Assembly: GCF_000283155.1 (NCBI RefSeq)
Contig: NW_004454177.1
Location: 21,767,041-21,831,040, forward strand
From: Ceratotherium simum simum
Lineage: Eukaryota > Chordata > Mammalia > Perissodactyla > Rhinocerotidae
Direction: 5' to 3'
DNA length: 64,000 nt
Positions 23,337-35,665 of this stretch are shown piece by piece. The position numbers were made by a program, and so were the translations under genes. Under the pieces are notes generated by a model that was not told where the DNA came from, did no database searches, and worked only from the letters and a program-made list of their open reading frames with translations. The stretch's first letter is position 1; each line of letters opens with the position of its first letter.

Positions 23337-24384
23337 ATTTTATGAAGAATACAGTGGTTTTGTAATAGGAGAGCTCTCCGGGAGTGTCTAGAGCACTTAT
23401 TGATGAAAACTCATATCTAAAATATAAACTATGACTATTAAGGGTGTCATCTATGTATGCAGTCACTTCACAGTTAAAATTACCTTCAACAATGGACTTT
23501 ATTAGCATTTTGTTTAGGGGCCTCACAGTCTCTCAGTTGTCTTTGCTAAAATAAGCTAAGTCATTCCTGATGGCTTTGTGTCGGGTTGTATGCCCATCTA
23601 CAATTTTGGTGCTGAACTGTACTATCTGAGCTTATATGTCAGGGTTCTGTCGTCCTCATTGAGGCTCAGCAGAGCCGTGATAAACTCGGTGTTACGTTTG
23701 ATCACCAGTAATAGCTGAGACTGTGATCTACGGTGATGAACAAGATGAGACAGGAGGAACTTACTGGGAAACTGTGGAATGTTATCAGACAATGCTGTAC
23801 ATCTCTCAGATAGTAGTCTGCTGAATGAACTGCAAAGTCTGCAATACATGGCTAGAGGGGGATCAGCCTTTGCTACAAATCACAGTAATGACTAAAAACC
23901 TAGCACCAGCAGCTTCTGTACGAGTAAAAAATCATTGCTTCAGGGCAGATTTAGTTTATACGCAGCACTTACCAAGCAAGCTTTCCTCTTTATTTTCTTT
24001 TAAAAATAATGACATTGTAATCAGTATATCCTACCTGAGGAGTCAAGTCTTTTTTTTTTAAACAGCACTTAAATCCCTTTTGACATAATGCACACTATTG
24101 ATATGGGAACAATGATGCTGTAATTCATAATAACGGATTTCAATGAATTTTAAAAAAGCATAACTAATGTAAAATCAAAGTGACTTTCCTTAGGAAATGC
24201 GCCATGAGCTCTCCCACGTAAAAACAGTAAATAACACTTATATAAATCATTTTATAAGGACCTAAAAACATTCTCCTTTTGGGCTATAATTTTTAAAAGT
24301 TTGGAGCAGAAATTTTGTTTTGTGTCATCATTATAGTTTAACTGTTGAAATTTAAAAGTGGTCTCATATATTGTGGTTCCTATT
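23337..24384. other. Unique intron sequence with a coding-like minus frame
   Basis: No repeat recognised. On the minus strand a 75-codon frame (23622-23849) ends with a run of normal-looking codons that reads LLLVIKRNTEFITALL and then SLNEDDRTLTYKLR before a stop; several CpGs are kept. I cannot identify a protein, and no splice or tail structure proves a gene or processed pseudogene. Confidence 0.3.
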
Positions 24385-24387
24385 TTA

Positions 24388-24522
24388 CAGTGTCAGTAGT
24401 GTGTAGATCAAACGCGTCTTCCAGAGGCTTTTGTTTCCAGACTACCTTCAGCGCAAAGGAGATCTCCCTCAACATACCCACAGCAGTTCCAAGAACACGG
24501 CCATGTTCATGCTGCTGCACGA
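24388..24522 (-). other. Unassigned open block, CpG-retaining
   Basis: The minus strand is open for 44 codons with balanced composition: QHEHGRVLGTAVGMLRE, ISFALKVVWKQKPLEDAFDL, HTTDTVK, then a stop at 24388. The block is much less AT-rich than its flanks and keeps CpGs. There is no ATG at the beginning and no clear acceptor or polyadenylation signal. It could be a conserved element, a fragment of a processed pseudogene, or chance. Confidence 0.3.
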
Positions 24523-25695
24523 TCTGTCAGAATTTTAGCTGTCACAGATGTGTGCTAAATACTTACTGCCAGTTTTAATTAAAACTAGCTTGCAACTCTT
24601 AAAGTCAATTAATATCTTCCTAGTTGGCCTTAATTTTCTCACTGAATAGCTTCTAATGAAGCATGACAATTTTGGGTGGACTTTATATGCTTTGTTTCAA
24701 AGAGTGACACTTGTCTTCTTTTAATATTAAAAAAGGCATAAATTTTCCCTGTGCTCCCTAAGAAATAGATGGTTGAAGTGGTAACTGTAATTTTTTACCA
24801 TCTCTGAAATAACATTTTCTATACTTAAACAGAGATGATAATTCTATTATTCCTAATATCGTATAATAATGCCCTTGGATTCTTGACTGAGAAGGTGATT
24901 TAAACAAGGGATTGTTTGTCAGGACCCGAGAACAACATTTTGCAAAAGTCAAAACCAATTCCTAATATTATACAAGATGTTGCTTCTATAGTTTTTCTCA
25001 TAAGCTCTCATTTGCAGGTATTTCTGTAAAATGGAGCAAGCAGCTCAAATGTTATTCTCTTCAGTCATGCTTCTGGCATGAAGAAAGGATTTCGTCAACT
25101 CTGAAAACACTGAACCTTATTTTAATCGATGTTAGGTCACTTATGGTGCCAGTCTTGTGTGGTGTTGTGTTTTTTTTTTCTGTTTTATTGACCATCAGTG
25201 AAAATAACATGAATGGAGTGGAAGAGAGTGATTTTTCTTTGTATTTAATTTTCTTATTTGGTGAGTATTATTGCAGAAACAACTGTTAGCTATATATATC
25301 TCTGTAAATTTTTTAACGTATTCTTAGAGGAAAAGTGAGCCAATAGAGCAATGACAATATTAATGCCTTATCTCATCTATTTATATTTTAAGTTAAGAGT
25401 TTTCCATGATTGAAAATATTTTAAATTCCTTCAATGATCATATCTGATATTAATAAACACACACTACGCAAATGTGGTGAGATGTAATATATAACCAAGT
25501 ATAATTTACTTCTTCAACTGGTCATGAACCTTAATTTAAGAACAGTGAAAAGAAGAAGAGCAAAATTGGCTGGCCAGTAGGAAACCTATATCATATTGAA
25601 AGAAGTTCTCACATATTGCAGTCAGTTTTGGTTTGGTTTACTTTTTATCCATACAAATGTCAAGTAGTTAAGTAAATAAATATTGCTTCTTCTGA
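24523..25695. other. AT-rich intron, nothing recognised
   Basis: No repeat family, exon or RNA gene seen. Confidence 0.4.
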
Positions 25696-25699
25696 AAGC

Positions 25700-25990
25700 G
25701 AGTGTACAGTTACCAGTGCTTGCTGCTATCATCTGCGGCACTGTGGAGCCGATAAGAGCACAGACTTCTGCCGGATGTACTGAGCGTAGATCCCAGATCC
25801 CATACTTACTAGATCTTGAGCCAGTTTCTTAACCTCTCTCATCTATGTAATTCACTCTAAGATATAATTTCTACCAGCTTATGTAAAGTTGTCATAAGCA
25901 TGACAAGGAATGATGTCTTCATAGTATTTACATACGGCTAGCACACAAATAAACTCAATAAGTGGTGGCTAGTAGTATTTTTAAAATTTA
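25700..25990 (+). repeat. MIR SINE
   Basis: Plus-strand MIR, nearly complete: 'gagccgataagagcacagac', 'gagccagtttcttaacctct' and a tail 'aactcaataagtggtggcta'. Confidence 0.8.
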
Positions 25991-25994
25991 GGAC

Positions 25995-26635
25995 ATACAG
26001 CTACAAGTTTAAAAAAAAAAAAAGTAAAAAATTCCTGCCAAATCTGTGTGTGAAAATAATATTGATAGACGTTTCTTAAATCTGTAGCATCTAAGTTTCT
26101 GGATGGTTTCAGGTTTCATCTGATGTTTATCTGTCCTGTCCAATTTCAAAATTCCCCACACCCCCTAAAAGCTACCAGTGTACTCTCTGGTCTAGTAACG
26201 TATTTCATCAGTACCAAAGAAAACTGAATTTTATAAGGACACAGCAGAAGAGCTTTCACACAATGTTTTTTTAACTTTCTGCTTATGAAGACTTCCTTGC
26301 TCTTGCATTTAGCTAGGTCTCTGCTTTTTCCCGTGGTTTTATTAGAAATCATCATCACCAGCACCTTCTGGAAGTATTATCACAAATAATCACGACCAAA
26401 ATATTGGTTTGAGGCAGAAAGGTATTTCTTTGAGTACGTTGTGGTTTTTCGATCATTTTTTCCTTGTTCTTTTACAATGCATACTGTTACTTACTGTATA
26501 CATGTCATCACTAGCTTGCGTTGTTGTTTAGAATTTGAAAAATTCTCAATTGCATGATAATAATTCATCCCTGCTTTTGAGTCTTTCCCCCCATGTCATT
26601 AGTAGCATTCTCTTACAGTAAAATCAGCTCATCTA
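25995..26635. other. Intron sequence, nothing recognised
   Basis: Contains a short A-run at about 26011-26023 and a 72-codon minus frame without support. Confidence 0.4.
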
Positions 26636-26639
26636 TCTT

Positions 26640-26870
26640 TTACAGCGAAACACAGAGGAGAGGCAGTGTAAAAGAAAAAGCAGAAAGCAGACAAGAATAG
26701 GAGTTAGGAGATCTGACTTTAATCTCAGAGCTCTCATCAGTTAGTTCTGTCATCTTAGAAAAGACTTAATTTCTTAGATCTAAGTTTGTTTACCTCTAAA
26801 ATAGGGGATTGGAAGAAATAATCTCAAAGTTCCTTTTCGCTTTATGATTCTAAATGCCATCACATTTTGG
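26640..26870 (+). repeat. Degenerate MIR
   Basis: 'agttaggagatctgacttta', 'gtttacctctaaaatagggg' follow the MIR order; the 3' end is lost. Confidence 0.55.
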
Positions 26871-27356
26871 TACAGTATAATGTATACTGCTTATTTAACA
26901 GAAAATAACAGGTGTGGAACTTGTGGAACTTCTTAATAAGTAGTTATTAACGTAGACTGCATTGAAGTAGACTGCTCAAGATGAAGCTCATTACCATGCA
27001 GTGTCACAGAATGCTACCCTCAAAGTAATAAAATGGAAGATGAGAGTTTCGTGAATATTCTAGAAACTCTTGATGGCAATCAATTAAATAAATTCATATT
27101 TTACTGACATGAAAACAGTACACATTATTTATAAATTCAGTAGGCAATATGAACACATTTAATAGTCCTGAGACGAGTTTAATAAATAGGTGGATTGAAA
27201 GTCTGAAAGACATTGCAGATACTGCACTGTATAAACTTGCACACCACTATGGCATGCAATTTGAAGCAATTAAGCAAGATTCAGGCATGTGAAAAGTGCC
27301 TTCTCTATATTGGTAAAATAATACTGTCCTCATGTAAAAAAATAATTAAAGATCAT

Positions 27357-27382
27357 TAAAAGATAAAAATTTTTATCTTTTA
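27357..27382. repeat. 26-bp perfect palindrome
   Basis: TAAAAGATAAAAA and its exact complement abut at 27369/27370; a further AAAAAGATAAAAA copy follows at 27384-27396. Confidence 0.9.
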
Positions 27383-27399
27383 TAAAAAGATAAAAATTA

Positions 27400-27955
27400 A
27401 CTCATTTTGAATGGTTGATTAGAAACACAAACGTAAAATTATCTTGTATTTAGATTTTTTAAATGCTGTGGAATCCACAGAAAGGAATTTGCCATTTAGG
27501 AGCAGAGAAATTGGTTTTGATAAGTTCAAAAGGCAGAATAAATCAGCAGAACTAGTATCCACTTGGGTGCATGATTGTTCATCCAGTGGACCTGAATTCA
27601 GAAATAAAATTTCCAGTGGCTTTGAAAGACTAGATTTTTATTCCCAGTGAGGTCCAGCTGAGTAGTTCAATTAGAGATAGATAAGTCCACTGGTAAAATG
27701 ACCTATTTAAACTATTGCTTATCCTTCATGAAGCATGAGCATTTTCCGTTGTAAAGAATTTCAGAGTCAATGAGAATAAAGTTCCTTTCTGCATTATAAA
27801 AGAAGGAAAACACTTTTCAGGTTAACTTCCAAAGGGTATTAAAAAATCCATATTAATGAAAATATGGAAAGAGAATTTTATTCCATGAACCTTTCAACTC
27901 TATTTAAAAACATCTCTAATACCATGGCATCTAATTATCACTCCTACAGCTCTTT
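27400..27955. other. Intron sequence, nothing recognised
   Basis: A 68-codon plus frame (27444-27650) has no supporting features. No repeat recognised. Confidence 0.4.
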
Positions 27956-27959
27956 TTTT

Positions 27960-28110
27960 TCCCTAGGAGTTCAAAGCAATTTACATAGTTAACTCACTTT
28001 GACAAAGAAAATCATTTAACAGGATAAAAGAAACTGAGGCACATAAAAGGTAAAAAGTTTGGTCACTATTATAAAATTGGTGATGAAGGAATGAAATTTA
28101 TCCCTTGGTG
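27960..28110 (-). repeat. MIR fragment, antisense
   Basis: 'gcaatttacatagttaactc' and 'gataaaagaaactgaggcac' fit an antisense MIR core. Confidence 0.55.
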
Positions 28111-28325
28111 TAGGAATAAGGTGATGAGGTTCAATCATATTCTTCCTCTTAAATTCTGTGTGATTGTGGAAAATTACTTCATGTCTCTGAGCCTCATTAA
28201 TTCTGTGTAAAAGTGAATAATCTTCCCTGTTAAGATTGCTACAAGGTTTGGGGGTATTGAAATAATATATATTAGAAAGTTTGCTAAGTTATAAAGTACT
28301 ACATTTATAAAATATTTTATTTTTA
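28111..28325 (+). repeat. MIR SINE
   Basis: 'gtgtgattgtggaaaattac' followed by 'atgtctctgagcctcattaa' is a plus-strand MIR core; the MIR abuts an antisense one. Confidence 0.65.
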
Positions 28326-28422
28326 ATCCTTCTACTACAGTCTCTCAAGGAGGATCAATTATTCATCTGATACCTGGATCTAGAAGCTTGAATGCTTCAT
28401 GCTTATTGTATGGTACAATTTA

Positions 28423-28637
28423 TAGACATTTTTTTTTTAATTTTATTTATTTATTTTTTCCCCCAAAGCCCCAGTAGATAGTTGTGTGTCATAGCTGCTC
28501 ATCCTTCTAGTTGCTGTATGTGGGACGCAGCCCCAGCATGGCTGGAGAAGCGGTGCGTCGGTGCGCGCCCGGGATCCGAACCCGGGCTGCCAGCGGCGGA
28601 GCGCACGCACTTAACCACTAAGCCACGGGGCCGGCCC
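28423..28637 (-). repeat. ERE SINE, shorter type
   Basis: Minus-strand SINE: T-rich tail (28430-28459), body 'ccccagtagatagttgtgtg', a head with a B-box-like 'gatccgaaccc' and an end at GGGGCCGGCCC. Flanks ttgta(t/c)ggtacaattta at 28406-28422 and 28638-28654 form a 17-bp target-site duplication with one mismatch. Confidence 0.95.
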
Positions 28638-28654
28638 TTGTACGGTACAATTTA

Positions 28655-29415
28655 AATGTACATGTTTTCAGACCGTTTCCCTATTATACTTCTTAATGCA
28701 GCTGGGACCCCCGCTTTAAGTATATAGTATGGTTGGATTTTGAGTATGAAGCTGAATAGGGCTCACATGCTGCCTGGAGCAAGGAGAGAACCACATACTC
28801 TGTGGACGAGGCACAGACAATCACTGAGGAGGACCAAGAGGCAGGATTAGAACAAAATAGATCATTTGATATCAGGGGCAAGTACAAAGGCCTTGTTAGA
28901 GGACAGAGCAAGAGGTCAGAAACTGAGGGTACCAATACCAGGTCAGGAAAGACTGCAAAACAAGCTGATGCAATGGATTCCAGATGTAGGCCCTGAACAC
29001 TTAGAGGCCAGGAGATTTTCGATGGATGCTGGTTGCACAGCACAGGGATAGCTCAGCTCAGTTAAAGGCATAGGATAGGCTAGACAATAGCAACTCTGCA
29101 TTTTAAAACCAGAGAAGGCTATCAAAACTTCTTAGCTTTCTTTCAATGAGGGATGATATGGAGTCTTTCACTATTCATAATTTGTGAGGATGTTACATTA
29201 TCTATGTCTAACCTGTAGGGGTGGAAGGGAGTAGGGTTAGCTGAAATCAAATAAAAATATATGAAACTTTGTTATCTATTTTTCTGAGGTGAAAAATCAC
29301 TTTGCAAATATTATATATTTGTATATAGAAACATACAAAGATCTCTGTATAACAGTGCTTGTTAATATAGAACTAAGCTAATATTTTTAACATTTATTTA
29401 AAACATGTGGAGGCT
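28655..29415. other. Unassigned intron block
   Basis: Less AT-rich than its neighbourhood at 28690-29070, with overlapping frames on both strands (28693-29125). I recognise neither a repeat nor a gene. It may be an old LTR or DNA-transposon remnant. Confidence 0.3.
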
Positions 29416-29417
29416 GC

Positions 29418-29480
29418 TTCTTTCATTCATTCAACAGATGTGTACTGAGTGTCTACTATGTGCCAGGCACGTACTCAAGA
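29418..29480 (-). repeat. L2 3' end, antisense
   Basis: 'cattcattcaacagatgtgt' and 'ctactatgtgccaggcacg' are the antisense L2 3' terminus. Confidence 0.75.
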
Positions 29481-30245
29481 AAACTAGGTCTGAGTAGAGC
29501 CTTTTAGGAGACAATTTGGAATGAGTTATTACAAATGTGTTGAGTACTAGATACAGCATGTTTTGGGAACGTATAAAATTATGAGAGAGATCAGAGAAGT
29601 ATGTATATCTGAAGAAGCTGACGCTTGGCAGGAGCTGTATTATAAGAATATAGCACAGTTAGAACTAGGAGTACACACACCTCAGCCACATTTTATAGTT
29701 TTTAATCCCTTATTGCTACGGGAAAATTTATTTCTCTTACTTGGTAGTAATAAAAGAAGCATATAGATATAATCAAACAAAAGAAAATCGATAGTTTGAT
29801 AGCTACTTTGCTCCACTTCAAATGCAGAAAGTCCTCTAATAATTAACTTTCAATATACAAATAAATTTAGGTTCAAACAAATCTATGAACTAAATCAAAA
29901 TCAAATCAATATATGAAAAGAAAAAGTATTCTCAGTAATTATTTTTGAGTGGCAATGATATTATTATTCTGAGGCTAATATGCATGATATGGGATAAAGT
30001 AAGTGAATAATTAGGACATATTCTAATTCTGCCATCCCTGGTAGAAGTTAGGACCAAGAATCTCAATGTGGAAGAGAGGAGACAACAGATGTTGTTCAGA
30101 AAAGGTTGAGTAAAAAGCACTATAATCCTGGGTTTGGATTGTAAGTATCAGTATGATCTACTCCTGAGATATTTTATTCTTTCTAATGCTGCAGTAGTGA
30201 GCACTTCTAGTAACCTGACTGTGTGCTTGATATATCATTTCTCAG
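29481..30245. other. Intron sequence, nothing recognised
   Basis: AT-rich; short frames without support. Confidence 0.4.
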
Positions 30246-30249
30246 TAAA

Positions 30250-31290
30250 AGAAAGCTGAGCCTCTAGGAGAAAGGATCAACTTTAAACGTGGGCTTGCCA
30301 CACTGGATGGTCACCATTAGGCTCATATTGAAAGACTCTGGGAGCCAACTTGAAGGGACTTCCCCTAGCCAAAAAAGGAAAATATGAGCTTCAAAAAAGA
30401 TACTGATTGCAATTGGCTGAACTCTATCAATATGTTTAAATTCCTTTGTTATCAAAAAACTAATTGTTTATCTTCAAAGAATGAAAGAGAACCAATTTGT
30501 TAACTTAGAAACCGGTAACTAAGGCAAAGAATCAAGCATTTATCCTACTTTTTCTTTACGAATTCTACCACTAGTTAATGGACTATCAAATAAGGAGGAA
30601 GTGTCTCTTTATTAGAGCATTCCAACTAACAAATAAAAAATAAATGATAGATTTAGAATATTACCATTTTGCAAACCCAATGCATTAATGGATGTAGACA
30701 TTGTCCATCAATAGCTACTAACATCATAAAAACAAAGACAATTGTCTACCTTCTGAGGAAAGAATGCACCACCATCATCAAAGGGATCAAACCTGAGTTT
30801 GATCAAGCCTCTGGATGCAGCTGCCAATTTCTGGGAAATACACAAGAATTAGTAATATGTTGAACTGCACTATGAATGTGCAATCAGAAAATTCCAGATT
30901 GTGGGAAGTTCTACATGTCAAATTACCTAAATTTTTCAACAGATGAGTTGTAAGGAAAGGAAAAAGAAGAGAGAACTAAAAAAACATATTTTTTTTAAAG
31001 ATGTGCAAAACCAAACTATAGGGATGAACACATGGATGATAAAACTAAATTAACTCAAGAATTTAACTACTTAGATTCACAGTAACAGTTATGTTTAGAG
31101 AGAAAGGTTTGAGATTGGGATGAGGCATAGCTTCTGGAATCACTGGCAAAGGTCTAGTTCTTGTCCTGGGTGGTAGTTACAAGGGTGTTCACTTTATAAC
31201 TAACTCATCAAATCATAAAGTTCTTTGTTGTCTTTTGTGCCTGTGTTTTAGTTTATAGGTTTAAAAATAAAACACCAAATTGACATAGCC
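30250..31290 (+). repeat. L1M-class 3' UTR copy
   Basis: Plus-strand fragment. 'tggtagttacaagggtgttc', 'actttataactaactcatca' and the end 'aggtttaaaaataaaacacc' match the 3' end of L1M-class elements. The part before 30900 is assigned by continuity and is less certain. Confidence 0.55.
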
Positions 31291-33985
31291 TATTACCAAA
31301 ATATGCTATTAAGCTTGGCTACATTATTCATTAGTATATGATTTGTTGCTTGTAATTACTCTCATTTTTTAGGTGTTTTATGAAAATGTTTCATCTCAAA
31401 TATGCAGTAATTTAAAAATGGACAGAGTGTTAAGATTGCTAGTAAGAGCCATATGATAGACATAAAGGTAGAGGTAGTATCTTTAAGTTCAATGTTTTGA
31501 GAAACTGGGACATGTTACTTATGCAATGTCACCTTGGACTTACCATACTTTTTCAGTACTGGTAATAACCCGCTTATTAGTGGAAGACTGTCTGTAACCA
31601 AAAGTCATGACTCCACCAGATAGCCCTGACTCTATGAATCACCCCCACTCTTACTCAAAATGAAATCTACTAATAATAGCTTACAGATCCCATCTTCAGA
31701 GAACTGAGGGGCAGGACTATTCTTTTTCTTTTTTTTCTGTAAGATATCTTCAATTGTAATATATTTACTTATACTTGTTTAGCAAACTCAGCTGTCTTTA
31801 GGGCATGAGGCAAGAAACTTTCCTTTAAATAGGTGTTTAATATTTTAATATTACAGGTCATGGCTCTGTTTGTTTTATGTATTTTCATTAAATGTTGTGC
31901 CTTTGGAGTCAGAATAGAAATTTATAAGTCAAACACATACTATATTAGTTTTATTCGAAATGAAAAATAACTCAGATGGATGAACTCGGTCACTAAGTAT
32001 ATTTACATTAAAGCTGACAAAGAAAAGCTAAGTTTCAAGTTATTTTTTCATTCTATAGTGTACTGGTGTATCAACAGGTTTTACCAGTAAATACTAAAAT
32101 GACTTGCTATAAAGATGGGTGGAAACTTTGGTTATAACAAAATATTCTGTTTGATGTATTTCAAAACTATTACTGTTTTTGTGACTGTGTGAAGAACAGG
32201 CTAATGGGAAGTAAAAGAAGACAGTATGCGTTAAATGTGTCCTTTAAAATTTACCTTATCTTACTGTGCATAAACATAGTTTCAATTTTATTTGTCTGTA
32301 AGTACTATGTATCTTTATTTGTTAAATAAATAACATATTAAATAATTCTTTTAATAATATTAATCTCTCATCTCTCATAGCAACATTATATTTATATTTA
32401 AATATATAAAGAATAGAATTTATACATCACGGCCAGATCAGAGATATATCTATTATGTTACTGTGTATGCCAACCAAACTAATTTCAATCACTAAGTTTA
32501 GTCAGAAGTAAACATCGTGTATTTAGACATAAACCTCTTGATGAGAAAATCAACTCCACATTTTAACAAGAATTTTTTCCAGTTTTTTTTTTTTTTTTTT
32601 TTGCATTTGTGGACAAATTGAAAGCTGCCCCAGAAAAAAAAAAAAAGGCAACGAATCCACAAAAACCTCCATCATATTTTCCCTTCCTTCAACTTTAATG
32701 AAGTTTTCCAGACCATAAATGTATATAAAGCATGTTTCTCAGTGCCTGACATTAAGCACCAGCTGGATAGTTGTAGCTACAAGAGAATTGCTTCTATATT
32801 TGTTATTATCAAAATCCAAATTCCAGCTCTTAACACCAGGTTGATGATCCATTTTGAAAGAAGAAAATCCTTTTTTCTAAGTTAACAGCAATTAAGACCA
32901 GAAATTATTTGTAATTTAAGCAATCCAGATCCAGGCTGGCCAGCATTAAGATCATCTGAATAATGATTATGTTAACCAGGGTCTGTACTTGAATCAATCT
33001 ACATTGCTCATTACGGAATTGTAGAACTCTGATTTTTAAAATCTCTACTAGTTACAAATTTAGTAAGTTCACAGTGTTCTGTAAATTGAAAACTGCCCTC
33101 CTTTGTACTCATATTTTCTTCAAGAACTTAATCCTATTATTTATGGTTTAGAGATTATATTCCTCTTAGTTCTGTTATCAAGGGGTCAATAAAATGGCAC
33201 TTAATTGTTAAATTTTTTGGTAGTTTCTTAAACTCAAAAATTTTAAGACTGCTTTGATCCTTATCATTAGTAAATTGCTACATACAAATAAATTAGACAT
33301 TTCTCTCTGTGTTCCCATGTTTTAAAGGCAATCCAGGCTACTTCTAACTACAGTAAGGTCAGGCCCTAAGAAGGAATGCAGTTGGCCATTAGGAACCTAA
33401 ATGATCATTGCAAATATCTTCACTTCCAATTTATATGTTCTTGCTATGATACTGAAAAGATTGAAAAACAGATAAAAACTTGTCAACTATAATAAAATCT
33501 TTGAACTTCTTCTAAAGGTATATGAGGTTAACCCATAAGTCACTTCTCTTTCCATACTTACAGGGGGAGAAAGTATGATACAAGTTTTGATAGATTCATT
33601 TCATTTTTTTCCTAAAGCAGATTTCAATTTGTCTGTAGTTATGAAGAAAAGCTGAGAAGAAACTTCCCATTTGAAAAGTAAATTCAATTTTTTTGACCTA
33701 GAGATCAGTGTCTAAATTCCTGATGGTAGACCGTTTACCTCTAACTAAACCTAGTGATTGAAATTATTAGTTTGGTTGGCTTACACAGTAACAATAAATA
33801 TATTTCTGATTTTGCCATTATGTATAAATACTATTCTTTTTATCAGTGTAGCCATATTTTATCACGTCTAGTTAAAATTTAAAACATACAAATTACATTA
33901 GTAATATTCAAATGTGGCCTCCTCAAACAGAAGGCCTTCCTATCTTATTATTCGGATTTCCTCATTATTGTTAATTACATATTGA
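31291..33985. other. AT-rich intron, nothing recognised but T/A tracts
   Basis: About 2.7 kb with no recognisable repeat family, exon or RNA. It includes a T20 run (32583-32602) and an A13 run (32634-32646) separated by 31 nt. Confidence 0.4.
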
Positions 33986-33989
33986 AGGT

Positions 33990-34640
33990 CTCTGGCTGGG
34001 GGTGAGGGGTAAGGAGTGGAAGAGTGAGGTGATCATGGTGGTTTGGAAATTATTGTTTTTGCCTTGGACAAGGTTACCTCTCACAGTTGAATTATTAACC
34101 TGGAGGTTAAATGATTATACTTTTTGCTATTGGTTGAAAAAAAACCCTACCTCTCGACTTCTTGCTACATTTGTGCAATCAAATTTATTTAGAGAGCAAT
34201 TAAACATTTTCCTGCTTCTGAATATAGGCACAGTATATATCCCAAATCGCAAAGCCATTTATTATGCTATTTCCAGTTCCACTGGCAAAATCATGTATTA
34301 GTGTGTCTACCACTGAGAGTGGTGCCTTCCAATTAGGTGGCATGGCAGGGGGCAAGAGTAAATCAGCATTTCCATTTGCAGATAGCATCCTTAAGCTGAC
34401 AGTGCTACTCAATATTTTGCATCAGCCAGGAGGCTAAAATTGCTCAAAACTTTCTGGAAAATTTTAATTGTGACATTTTAAAATAGATCCCTAAGGGAGT
34501 AGTTACCCTTTTCTAATCATCTTTGCCAAATAGATCTGAATTTAATACCTTAAATGCAGAAGCAAACTGAATAGAGATAAAGTCTATGAAAATCAACGAG
34601 TTACAGTCTAAGCTACACCCAGTTCTATCCAGATCATTTG
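33990..34640. other. Unique block, candidate conserved element
   Basis: Higher-complexity sequence with no repeat resemblance. It contains homeobox-type ATTA cores and octamer-like 'catttgcag' inside a 70-codon minus frame (34200-34412) and a 99-codon plus frame (34002-34301). Neither frame has family resemblance. Confidence 0.25.
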
Positions 34641-35252
34641 ATTATATGTTATCAATTTCTTGCCTGTCAGGAACATTGGCCCTGTCAGGAAGTAGCAGTT
34701 GGTGATTGTGTTTTCCGGTGTGTGGTTTGAAGAAATGAATAGATTTCAGCTGTGTATTTATAATGAATGTTGTTGTTCTAAGGAAGAGAATTAGATAGTA
34801 ATTTTGGCAGATGAGAAGAGATTTAGGATGTAGATGGTTGAAAAGGTCATTTTTTTGCTAAAGTTCTTATATAAGCCATCAAAGTTTAAGATTATGCCAA
34901 TTTCATATGAAATAAAACTCAGGAACTCTTTCTTGTAAAGTATATTAAAATTTTAAAATTTTATTTATAACTATCTAGTATCCAGCATCTATAGAAGAAA
35001 GAGCAAAGTCTTCGCAATAAGTTCAGGATTGAAATTTTCCCTCTGGATTTTGACAAATCACAATTTCTCAGGGTTTCATTTTCCTCTCTATAACCAGTAT
35101 GACAATATCTGCCTCACTGAATTTACAGATCCAGATATGAAAATGTATGTGAAAACAACTTACAAACATTTAAAGGCTTAAACCTATCAAAAAGTATGGA
35201 GAAAATTAACCTCTTAAATTTCCCTAAAACTTGATGTTTTATTAGATAAAAT
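34641..35252. other. Intron sequence, nothing recognised
   Basis: AT-rich, with a small palindromic run 'aaaattttaaaatttt' at about 34949-34964. Confidence 0.4.
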
Positions 35253-35266
35253 AAGTTTTCAAAATA

Positions 35267-35665
35267 GCCCTGGTGGTCTAGTGTTTAAGATTTCGTGCTC
35301 TCACCACCGTGGCCCAGGTTTGTTTCCTGATCAGGGAACCACACCACTTGTCTGTCGGTTGTCATACTGTGGTGGCCGCATGTTGCTATGATGCTGAAAA
35401 CTATGCCACCAGTATTTCAAATACCAGCAGGGTAACCCAGGGTGGACAGGTTTCATAGTTTCCAGACTAAGACAGACTGGGAGGAAGGATCTGGCCACCC
35501 ACTGCCGAAAAACTTGGCCTTGAAAACCCTGTGATTATCAGTAGAGCATTGTATGGTATAGTAGCAGAAGGTGAGAGGATGGCACGAAAAGACCGAGCAG
35601 GGTTCTGCTCTGCTGTACACAGGGTCTCTAGGAATTGGAATCCACTCGATGGGCACTAACAACAA
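35267..35665 (+). repeat. tRNA-Glu-derived SINE (399 bp)
   Basis: The first about 73 nt are a slightly mutated tRNA-Glu(CTC): 'gccctggtggtctagtg', anticodon region 'gctctcacc', B-box-like 'ggtttgtttcc' and 'tgatcagggaa'. A unique body follows, ending 'ggaattggaatccactcgat' and 'gggcactaacaacaaaa'. A perfect 14-bp target-site duplication aagttttcaaaata lies at 35253-35266 and 35666-35679. The family name is not certain to me; it is distinct from ERE. The 70-codon minus frame inside is not a gene. Confidence 0.92.

Noticed and set aside
35267..35339. A tRNA-Glu gene
   Set aside because: The cloverleaf is damaged and it is the head of a SINE flanked by a target-site duplication.
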